From Amphibalanus amphitrite (Eukaryota > Arthropoda > Thecostraca > Balanomorpha > Balanidae), in contig NW_024883047.1 of NCBI RefSeq assembly GCF_019059575.1, forward strand, positions 80,597 through 144,596: a stretch of 64,000 nt of DNA, read 5' to 3'. A program made the position numbers and the translations under genes. The notes under the pieces were generated by a model, which was not told the origin of the DNA, ran no database searches, and was given only the letters and a program-made list of their open reading frames with translations. Position 1 is the stretch's first letter. Every line of letters starts with the position of its first letter. Positions 34,023-46,000 of the stretch are shown here, piece by piece.

Positions 34023-37000
34023 GTACAGCGGACACCGGCAACCTCTCCAGCTCCACAGTTGTGTCTTTTCCAGCCGAGGTAGTTGCAATTTATCAGAGCT
34101 GATTCCGAACCACGACACTCAACGTTATCCATGAAGAAGTTCGCTCCTCGACCAAACGTGGATTTAATTTTTGCGATTCCTGATCTGCAATTGTCAAAAG
34201 AATAACCACCCTTCAATGACTGATGGATACTGTTTGACTGATATAATATTCTTGCAATAAAGTGCAGCTGCAACAGCACTATATTGGCTGCGTTACCGGT
34301 TACAGTGAGACACAGCATGGCAGATGTGATTTTTGAAGTACGATTTTATTCATAGTTATAAATCATCGTGAGCATAGTTAATTGCACGACCGATTGCATA
34401 GTGCATACGTTAATTGGCGACGAACATGAACATCTTAGTTTGCCGGATATATCTACTTTCCCACGGGTTGGGATCCCACGGGCCACGGGTCTGACAGTTG
34501 GGATTTTTTCCATGAGAAACGACCCACGGAATTGTCGTCGCTAGCCCTTTTCAACAGGCATGACCTCTAGCCCGATCTATTGACCTGCATATTTTTATAG
34601 ACCCGACTCGTGGCCATGTCAAATAAGTTTCAAAGCCCGAAATGTTCGTTTGCAGATTATCTGAGGACGTGACGAGACCCTCCCAGCTCCATCCTCCGGT
34701 GGACTAGGATCAAAAACAGGATCAGTAGGTATCCTATAGGCCATCTAAGACTCAAGTGACTACCATTCACGGACTTCAGACAGCAGATAGTCTCATAGAG
34801 GCCGTTGTAGATTCTGAAGATAGTCCGTCCCGAGTGCGACCTTCATCATTTTCATAAGTGCCCATGAAGAACGGTGCTCATTCGTCTCAGAATGTAGATG
34901 GCTTTTTATATGCAAGTACGATTGGCGTGCACTTGCGAAATGCGCTCACAAATCAACGTAAGGTTCAACATTTATCAATATATCGCATCACCAATGTCAT
35001 CCTTACCAATGCCGGTCGTCAATACCACTAGCTCTTGCAACATATACCAAGACGATCCCAATGGATTTTGACGTTATCAAGTTCTCAATGGATTCATTGA
35101 ATCAACTTTTGAAGAGGGTTCAAGATCGAGGTAGAATACATAGTTTGGGTCGGGATATTTGAAGGAAGAGGATAGAATGCTCACCTGAAGCCCAACGATT
35201 TGCAAATGACCAGAGCGTCGCTGCTTCCCCAGCTGTCGTCACATACGAGACCCCAGGAGCCACCAACTTGTCTCAGTTGGACATTGCCTTCGGCACAGGA
35301 AGATCCTCCATCTAGCCGGTATTCATCTGAAAATGGTGTTTTTGTACTGGCTGATCTTCCAGCTGGTTGAATTGCACGCGTGCAATGTGCATCCGACCAA
35401 TATTAACGGCCATATAATTATTTAAACTGTAAAAACTCACTGACAGTGCAAGAGTTTGTCGTTTGAAACACTTCACTTAACATAACGTGAGCTAAAAACA
35501 AGCACTTGCCACCTTTAAAGGAGCAATATGTAGAAGTTATGACAATACTTACAAGAATCTATTGTTCTGGTGATGCAAGAACAAGTCCCTGACGTGCACT
35601 CGAGATGTAAATTCGAGTCGCAATCCTGGTCACCCAGGCAGGAGCCATCCATGTTCACTGCTGAAACTGAAGAAGCAGCGGCTTTTTTTGCCATTACAAA
35701 AGTAGGTAAACATATTTTTGTATACACAAAAAGCAAGCGAATCAATTTATGGACGAATATGAAGTTACATGAGTACCTACAAATAGGATAATGAAGCTTA
35801 ATGAGTGATGTTTTCAAACTGTTTTGCTTAAATATAGCCTTTCATGTTGTATTAGGCATATTTAAGCTGTATTAAAACTAAATGTATCTTTAAACTGATC
35901 AAATGCTATGCCATCCTATGGGATGCTTTCAGACCCCCATTCGCTTAGTGGGGGCCCTGTCCTTGTGAATCCTTCCATTCAAAAGGCTCTGACTGAACTA
36001 GAAAATTAAAATGAAATAGAACAAAAAGCTAGCCTTCCACCCGTTAATATTACTTAACTGACCTAGCCGGCACTCCGTGTTGTTGTGATTCCAGAAGCCG
36101 CTGTCACAGGCGCACCTGTCGCTTGTGCAAGAGGCGTTGGATGCCAAAGACTGTAGACAAAGACAAAATCATGCAGTTTAATCAAGAAAATTTGCATCGT
36201 TATTAGCTTGATTGTATATTATTTAGGCTAAGCCATCGTTGCATCACTGAAACCTCAGCACACGCCCTACATAGTAGGTCACTCATATAAATCATAACTC
36301 ATACATACGCCAGTGGCTTCACTTAACATGAAATACGCAAATATGCAGTTGGTTAACCCGCGCCCCGCTGGGGGGGCAGAATCTGCCCCCCCTTCTCCCG
36401 TTTTTCGCCAATAACTTCTAAATGCGTTACGCCAGCGACGTCAAACTTCCAGCACCTTATAATACATCAATTTGACACGTTCCCTGAAAATTTCAGCAAA
36501 ATCCGTCGGAATTTTTTTATTTAGAAAAAGACGTTTTGGTGACATCATGTTCGCCATTTTCGCCTCAAAAATGGCAAAATTTCAAACGCCGCTAACATCT
36601 TCGTTTTTAAAGGAATCAAGACGCAAAAAAAAAATATTATATGTGATTTCACTTTGTCTATCAAATGGCTATAGTATCTCGGTTTTTTGAAAAATTTTGG
36701 ATTTTAACCCAATTTTTGTATAAAAAACTGATTTTTTTGGGAAAATAATTATAAAATCCAAATTTTGAGTGTATAAAAAACACGGAATATATGTCAGAGA
36801 AGTGATCTATGTGCACCTACATACCAATTTTCAGAAGAATCGGTTCAAAAATGTGGGAGTTATTCAAAATTTTATGACGTAATGACACACAAAATTTTTG
36901 AAAAAATGATTTTTTGGAAGTTATAGACCTCGTACGGAAACAAAAATAGCACCATTCGATTCTCCGTGACAAACTGCATCAGATAGACACCTTTTTAGGC

Positions 37001-40000
37001 CTTAACAGCCAACTTCAAAATTTGACCTCACTTGACCTGACCTTGACCTGACCTCGACCTGAAGTTTATCCAGGTGTGGTACATATCACTTATTGAGTGT
37101 GCCTATTGAATTATATGATTAAAATGACCCATAAAACATGTGTCGTACATGCCCTTTTCTATAGGGGAGAGCGGGGAGAGTTGTATCATGTCCAAGTTGT
37201 ATCAGGGCGAATTGTGCCAAACTTATCCAATAGATGGCGCTCGTGACACGACCAGCCGACGAGGTTTTCCGGGCGCCATCTTTCCCTGTTCTGTCGTGTG
37301 GCTGGGTGGACGCGTCTCAAGGTGAGAGCCGATTTTATGTTTTTTAATGTCATTCTAAAAAAATAAGTTGCAAGAAAATGTGTGGTTTGGGCATTTAGAT
37401 GTGCACGAATTTGAAAGATCTCCATAGCGGTGGTGAGGGTAGGTTCTAAAGTTGCGTGAGTGAAAATGGATTGCTCCAGCCGTCCGCTGTTTTTGAGCAC
37501 GAGGATGTTTTTTCCAAGATGGCGGCGAGGTACATGTTGTATCAGAGCCGGGTGGGGTATGTTGTAACATGTATGTATGCATGTATGTATGGGTATGTTG
37601 CTTTTGATCGCGAAAGCTAAGCCCTGGCTCGCGTTTGTAAGTAGCTAGTCATTTCGTTCCATTTCGTCACACTCACAATGTGTTGGCTTCTTTGCTCTTA
37701 ACGGGCCACTTTTGCGTCTAGTCTGTTGATGTTTCGTTCGTTTCGATGTTTCGTTCGGATTGCATTGACCTAAGTTTGGTCTAATAAAAGTGAAGCCTTT
37801 GAGCATATACATTGTATTAACCCCATTTAATGTTGTTATGTTCAAAACCAGTAGCAAACACACTCCCTGCCCTGAAATGTGAAATACCTAGTGATACAAA
37901 TGTGATACAACTCACCCAAGCCATGGGGCAAGTTGTACCAAAAACATTGTTCTATTCGGCAGACCGTAGAAGAAAAACTGGTAGAGGTAGCGGAAAAGTT
38001 ACTTGGTACAAAAAAGCAGAAGAATCAGGGAAGGAGATAGTATGAAAATAATGGGTTTATCACGGATAGTTACGAGGTAATGGGTCTCTGAGTAAAAACT
38101 GATACAACCCACCCCACTCTCCCCTATTTTGTTTTTGGTGACCTGACCTGACCTGACCTGACCTGACCTGACCTTGACCTTAACCTTCGAATGATTATGT
38201 ATGCAACGAATATTGTCTTGGTAGCCTAAGAACACGTTTTGGGCAATCAGTCTCAGTCCATTCTTCGGCAACTACGGTGCAAGGCTGATAATGTAGAAAC
38301 TTGCATTTTGTACCCTTGACCTGACCTTGACCTGACCTCTGAACTACTTCAGCAAAAAAAATGGGCTCTTAAGATCCGCCTTGTTGAGAGCTTTCGATTG
38401 CCGTTTTTCCCGTCTTTCTATGACCATCGGTTCGGAAGTTAGACAGGGGGGACAGAATCTGCCCCCCCCCCCCCCCAGCAGGGCGCGTACGGCTGAATAG
38501 CCCAGCGGGGCAGGGTTAAAGATCAAGCGTTTCAAAGACCAGGTAAGCCAACTTTCAGTTCCATGTCCCTTACTTGTTCCGATAAAGAAACTGCGAAAAA
38601 AAATGGTGGCACCATTACCCGGACAGAGCGGAGGAGGCTTACAAAAATTTAGAAAGGCGAGCATTGTTTAGCCCGCGCCCCATATAAACCTTCGCCTCGC
38701 TGGGGGATCCAATTTGGCCTCCCTGTGGTTTTTCCTAAATAGCAAGAAAACGGCAGCGCGCAGCGCCACCAAATTTTCAGTACCTTCCCGGGCATCAATT
38801 TGACACCTTCACATAAAATTTCAAGTCTGAACTCACCTTAGGTCAGGAGTTATTGAGGTCCAACTGAGGTCATGTTCGAGCAAAAATGAGCAAAAAACAT
38901 GAAATCTTGAAACGGTCACAAAATTTACAGTTACCAAGCAATTTCAAAATTTATATGGTCATGTAGACAGAAAAGTGGCACTACAAAACTGCTATCTCGG
39001 ATTTTCAAATTTGGGGGTTTTGACCCACAAAAATTCATAAAATTGATTTTTTTAACGCCAAAAAAATCCCAAAGTTTTCCGAATTTCAAAAAACCCGGAA
39101 TATATGTGATAGTTCCTACGCTCTTCTATATACATACCAAATTTCAGATCGATACCTCCTTTTTCGCCAAGTTATGCCGAATAAACTGTTCAAAATTGAT
39201 GACGTCAATTTTTCAAACTCAATTTTGGCAATTCTAGCCCACGTAGGGCAAAACAAAGACCACCATTAAACTCCCCGTGACGAGCTGCATCGAATCGATA
39301 CCCCTTTTATGCAAAATATCAACTTTGAAATTTGACCTAACTTGACCTGACCTTGACCTGACCTTCACCAGAACATAATCTAAACTGACCCCAAAGGCTA
39401 CCTGACCCACATAATCGTATTTAGCATCCTCGCAATTTTGCACGTGCAAGGCCCACCGCCCACCCTCTCGCTCGCCCCGTTGTTCGCCCCAAAAGGCGTT
39501 ATATTGGTATATATAACTATCACCATCGTGATTCTGAGCTTAAATACATCCGACAGACACCTTTTTTGAAAAATTTCAATTTTAGAATTTGACCTTTTTT
39601 GACCTGAAAGTGACCTGACCTCAGCTATATTCAACTGAAAATGACCTCAAAGACACAGACGACGCTGATTTCGAAACCTATGGCCTAAATGGACCATAAA
39701 ACATGTGTCACGTGACCGATGCATGAAAAAATTATCCGTGACCTGGGATGACCTGACCTTGACCTGAAAATCAAAAAGCAGAATTTTTCTACCCTCAGGG
39801 TATCTAAAGCATCTATTCAAGAGTGTGCAAACCAAAAATGAGCCTAATCTGACTTCTAAGCCGGCGGCTAGAGCCCAAATAGTGCACGAGACAAAATACT
39901 TATAATTTTGACTTTACCTGACCTGTGACGTCATCGGTGACCTCAACGTCAACAAAATAAGGTTTCCCTCATTCGACAGCTTTTTCCGGGGCTATCAAAC

Positions 40001-43000
40001 GCCGTTTGAGTTTTGACAATCGGCCCAGTAGTCTTGGAGTAAGGAGAGGGGGCTATGAACCCCCAATAGGGCTGAATGGGAGTTTTCTATCGGGACCCGC
40101 GTATTTTGGAACATGCTACCCAGCCCAGTCGCCCAACTTTGGCGGCCCAAAAGGACACATTCCGTTATAAGGTGGTGTGACAAGCCCGGCCCGGGACCGG
40201 GGACAGGGAAATAAAATTTGGGGTGTGAATGGACTGCTTTCGAGGATTGAAGGATTGGAAGTACGAATACCTTAGGTATGAAATTAACCCTCGCATGTGT
40301 AGGGGGGTCGCATGGACCCCCTCATGGTTTTTCGCGAATAACTCGCGTAAAAAGCGGCCGATCGCGACGAAACTTTCAGTACCCTCGCATTGATCAATTT
40401 TACACCTACCCTGAAAATGTCATGACCCTGACCCAAATGACCTTTGACCTGTGACCTCTTTTCCGAGATCATATTTGGCCGGAATCGCGATACCGCGTAT
40501 GTCGGCTCGCATTAGCCGCGCGTTTGCAAGCTTTTCGTGCTTTCAAACGTTTAAACATGTGATTTGATGTTGCTCCCATGTATTAGGGTCGGTGTCAAGG
40601 TCACCTGAAGGTCAGGTCAGGTCATTGACCTTTGGTATGGTGACCTCGGTTCACTTTTTCGAGTTTTACATGTTTCTAGGCTAGTTTTTGTTTAGCTGAA
40701 TTCGAATTTAGCAACCATTTGAACATTTACGAAGTAGTTTTGGTGACTTCGTAACATGTTACGAAGCTGTCAGAGGCGGTTGACACGAACTACGAATACC
40801 CGTCACGGTTGACCTGACCTGACCTGACCCGACCTGGTCTAAATGCTTAAAGACATCATCTGTGATCAAAACTAACACGATATTCGTGATCAGCGTCCCG
40901 AAAAACCCCTTAACAGTCACACTTTACGACTTTCTAACAGGTCCCGATTTTCCCGACTTTGGGTTGTTGACCTGACCTGGAAGGTCAACCAATGACCTAG
41001 GACCTTAAAATTGGGTATCATCGGCTTCCTCCCGTCACGGGCAACACGCTCGTTTTTTCCGCGAAGCTCTAGCTCGATCAGGGGCCAAACGGCAAGGGGG
41101 GATCCAACCGACCCCCACCCCTTACACATTAGAAGCTGGCAAACGCCGCACACATGCGAGGGTTAAATACTATGCACATGGCGCCAAGGGCGCACACAAG
41201 GGGGGCACACGGGCCCGTGCCCTCCCCCCATTCGAGTTGGAGCCCCTTGTCCTTAGACCGCCGAAGACCGTGTAAAAATGAGCTGAAATAATGATTGAAA
41301 AGACGAGAAGGGCCCATCTCGTTCCCCAGCAGGCCTATATGAGTGTATAAAATGCCCAGTAGCGCAGCCAGAGTGATTGTGGTGAAATTTCAATGGCCCT
41401 CAAAAGGCCTCAAAGGGTCCTCGGATGGCGTCACAGGGTCCTCAGATGGTCTCCAAAGGCCCGCAGTTAGCGTCAAATGGTCTTCATCTGGAATCAAACG
41501 GCCCTCAGATGGCCTCAAAGGCCCCCAGATGGCCTTAAAGGGCCCTCAGATGGCCTTAAAGGGCCCTCAGATGGCCTTAGCTCTCAGATGGCCTTAGCCC
41601 TCAGATGACCTCAAAGGGCCCTCAGCTAACCGATAGGCGTTATCACTAGTGTATTCGCGGCCATTGGGGCGACGTAAGAAAAGAGGAAAACAACTGGCCC
41701 CAAGAACTTTAAATTATCAGTTAGCATGCATCTTTTCCTTAATATGTAGATAATTTACCATTAATTGTTAGAGAAAATTGCATATAAAATCTTCCATTTA
41801 TGCTTTTTTCATCGTTTGCATAATATGTTCTTTTACTAAGCTAGAAACACTAATTAGAAATAGTTCCCGCATCTCGTCAAGAACAATAGGAAAGGCTTGA
41901 AGTGAATAGAATAATTTAAATGGTTTGTAATCTATGTGAAGACACTTCTAAAATTGCCTGTAGAAATATTGAAGGAAAAAGTTCAACTTTTTCACAAGAC
42001 GGATGTCTATAAACCTATTCAACGTGTGACAACTCAGCCGGTATTTCGTCGCCTGCAGCCAAGCTTTCCCTAGTGACCGATAGAGGCGCTGCTATCGATG
42101 TCCGCCCGTGCCGCCTAACGCGTCAAACGAACCTCAGAAGGCCTTAAAGGGCGTCAAAGGGTCCTGAGCTGGCGTCAGAGGTCCCTGGGCTCGTGTCAAA
42201 CGGCCCTTCGAAGGCCTTCAAGGGTCCTTAGCTGGGGTCAGAGGGCCCCTAGCTGGTGTCAGAGGACCCTCAGCTGGCGCCAAATGGCCATAAGAATGCC
42301 TCAAACGGTCCTCAGCTGGGGTCAAGCGGCCCCAAAAAGCCTCAAGGGGCCCTTAGAAGGCCTGAAAGGGCCCTCAGCTGGCGTCAAATGGACCTCAGAA
42401 AGCCTAAAAGGGCGTCAAAGGGCCCTGAGCTAGCGTTAGGAGGGCCCCCAGCTGATGTCAAAGGGCCCTGAGCTGGCGTCAGACTTTAAGGGCCCTTAGC
42501 CGATGTCAGAGGCCCTCCCCAGTTGGTGTAAGAGGACCCTCAATTGGCGTCTAATGGCCATTAGAAGGCCCCAAACGGTCCTCAGCTGGCGTCCAACGGT
42601 CCTCAGCTGACGTCAGGATGCCCTAACAAGGTCTCAAATGCCCCTCGGCTGCTCAAAGGGCCCTTAGAAGGCCTCAAAGGGAACTCAAGAGACGTTAAAC
42701 GACCCTCAAGAGGCTTGAAATTGAAAGGCCCCTATGCTGGTGACAAAGGGCTCGCACATGACGTCAATAACAGCGTGGTCAAAAACGGGCCTGAGAGATC
42801 TTGCCGGCCCCTGGTTATCTGAGGGACTCCAACAGTTACCTCAGTGGCCCCCGTTTAAGGGCGCACACAAGGGGGGGGGGCACACGGGCCCGTGCCCTCC
42901 CCCATTCCAGTTGGGGATCTCTGGTCTGTGATCTCGCATCGTATCAGATATGACATTTCATGTCGATGTGCCTAAATAAATATGCGACTATACGTGAAAA

Positions 43001-46000
43001 AGGAGTGCTGCCCCCGTTCCTACACACCCGGGCCAAACAGTGACCGGCCCCTGCTTCTAGTGCACCCTGGGCCGGTCGGCCGCCAGGTAGTCAGTCGCTG
43101 CTCAGGGCTGATTTCTGAGGGACTTTCAAAAATGCTTATTGATTGAATGTTTTAGGTAATAACTAAGATGATTAGGTATATAGTATGTACCGACTCTGAG
43201 TTGCATTTGAATAAAAAAACCAGAGTAAAAAATATTGTACATGTTTTGAAAATTAAGCTGGTACCGAAATAATTGTTTTGCCATGCATTGACAAAAGCTC
43301 AAGCTTTAACCCTCGCCCGTAAACGGCGATCTGCCACCTTCGCCCATGCAGGGGGGGGGTTGGTGCGACCCCCCCCTTGGCGTTTGAAAACGGAGCGTCG
43401 TAGAGCTTAGCGGAAAGGACCAACGGATTGCTCTCGCCGAGATCTCGCGATTGGTGGTATATTTTTTGGTCCTAGGTCAACATTTGACCTACTTTTGACC
43501 GGTCAAAGGTCAAATTTTCGGAAAAATAGACTTTTTTCAACTTTCGGCGGCGATTGCGGCAAAACGGTGGGAGATATCGACTTGAAACCTTCACTATCGT
43601 GTTCCTTGATCAATTCTCTATCGTTTGGTATGTATTTCGTTTCCCTAGCTCTAAAAATGGCGCGTTGGGAGCGCCGGAAGTCGGCAAGGTCACAGTCGGC
43701 GGCAGAAATTCGAAAAATCAAAATTTAAATTTTTGAAATCTGATTGTATTTTTGGATTTGGGAGGTCCATTTGCTCCCTATAGAAGCTAATATTGCTGCA
43801 TATTCCCATTGAGGTGACAAGAATTAGCAAAATAGTGGTTCGGGCGCTTTTCAAAAATAGTACCGGACGCTGTTCCTCTTGTGACGTCATAGCTCCGTGA
43901 CCTGACCTGACCCGGTCAAGTTTCTTATACCATATGATAGCCAATACTTGCCCCAACATGCATGGGAAGTTTCATCACGATCCATCAACCGATGTCCGTA
44001 CCACCGGCAGGAAACCTCGGGCGTTGGCACTCAGTTTGTGAAAATCCGGCCGGAGGCTGTTCCCTTTGTGACGTCATAACTCCGTGACCTGACATGACCC
44101 GGTCAAATTTTTTTATCAAAAGATGCGCAAGGTTTGCCCCATAAGGTACCCAAAATTTGGCGGCGCTGCGCGCCGCCGTTTTTGCACTATTTCCGAAAAA
44201 CCTCAGGGGGGGGTTGCACCAACCCCCCCCCCTACATGGGCGAGGGTTAAGCAAACCGAAATATAACCCCATTGGCCGTTTTTTTTTTTTGGGGGGGGGG
44301 CCTTCGGCATGGGAGGGGGGCCCAGTTCGCAGGTCGTGCCCCTCCCATTCAAAAATGCTATGTGCGCGCCATGATGGCGCACTGCGCAAGCACTAGAAAG
44401 ATGTCAAAAAAGTTAAACACAATCAGTTCGAAGTGTTTCTATGACACTGTTCCTTCAATCAGTCACCTACCTGGCAGTCGGCGTGCTCCAAACAAGGTTC
44501 CGCTAGGCGGGAGTGCTGACGACAGCGGAAATCGGACACCCGCCGGTAGCCGTCTCTGCACACACACACGCCTCCGGCGCACGTCGCTTCGGGCATCTGC
44601 CTGGAGCAGTCTGTCCTCTGGCTGCACTGCTGGCCCAGCACTATCCCTGAGGGAGTAGCATCACGGCAGTCAGCGAGCAGTCCTGGCTACACAGCTGGCT
44701 CAGCACTGCAGGCCCAGCAGCACTATCCCTGAGGGAGTAGCATAACGGCAGTCAGCGAGCAGTCCTGGCTACACAGCTGGCTCAGCTGAGTCAGCAGTGT
44801 AGCCAGGCTCCCACTCTCTCTGTGAGAACAGGAGCACGGCAGTCGGCGAGCGAGCAGTCCTTGGACCAGCCTACTTCAGAAGCTGCATTTTTTGTTCTTC
44901 CATATGCTCATAAGATAAACAAGAGTTATTGTTAAGGTCTGGCTACACTATGTATGTGTTTTCTGCGTGCGTTCTTTGCGGTTTTGCGTTTTTTTTTGCG
45001 AATTATCGTTCTATAGTTCGTTTTTTAACTTTGCCCCTCACTGTAAACGTCTCTTTGAACACAGCACGGGAATTGCTAGCTGAATTACTGAGAAAACTGC
45101 AGTTAGCGCACATTGTATTGTAGATATGAATAATATTTTCAAAATAAGTTTTGAACACCGACAATTTAACGTTATGTTAAGCACCGTGCAATTTATTTAT
45201 TAGTTCAGACATAATTCCTGAGAAGTCGTCTATCCCCGTGGGGCTGTAGGTATTGGCAACTACGAGCTACGAGTTTGTGAAATACCTAGTACCTATTTAA
45301 TAAATTTGATGAAATTGATCGTCTATGAAATCTGGTCAAATCAATGTGCGCCAACCAGTTTTCCCAGTAATTCAGCTAGCAATTCTTGTGCTGTGTTCAA
45401 AAAGACGTTTACAGTGAGGGGCAAACTTAACCCGGCCGGGCCCGGGGGGCAATCCCGACCACCGCAGCCCGGGGAGGGGCGTTTTTCGCCCCCCCCCCCC
45501 TGTCTAACTCCGTAAATAAGAGAGTTACGGAAACAAAAGCGATACCAAACGAAAGGTCCTTAGGAGACGATTCTAAAGCATCTAAAATTTTTGACCTCAG
45601 GTCAATTTTCAAGGTCAGAGGTCAAGGTCAAAGGGAAAAACCGGCACATGTGTAGCGATCTCAAAGTAAGCGTTCTAGAGGGCGGCAGGATGCATCAAAC
45701 CGGCAAAATTGGGTGTCAAACGAAAGAAGACAATCTGAGAATTTCGAAACTGTGCTCAAAATCAAAAGTTAAGGTCAAGGTAACGCTCAAAATTGACCTC
45801 AAACTTTGCACTTTTTCGTACATCTTGCGTGCTCACATGAGGTCAACATAAAACTTGACCTTTTCCAAACAAAATATATGTATCATTCGACGCGGCTTGA
45901 CAAGACGAATGCGATGGTACCACTGCCGAAGCTCTAGGACCATTTTTGTCGAAGTTATTTGCGAAAAACTAAACCCACATTTCGGGGTCGTTGACCTGAC

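Noticed and set aside
33855-34118. Repeat ORFs over the compound minisatellite
   Set aside because: Open on both strands because the 27-bp unit is a multiple of three; the SRCR exon uses a different frame and stops at 34016.
41343-42471. ORFs with GPQMALK-like repeats as a repeat protein
   Set aside because: Frame openness follows from the 21-bp period of the minisatellite; frames shift between units and no start context or splice sites support a gene.
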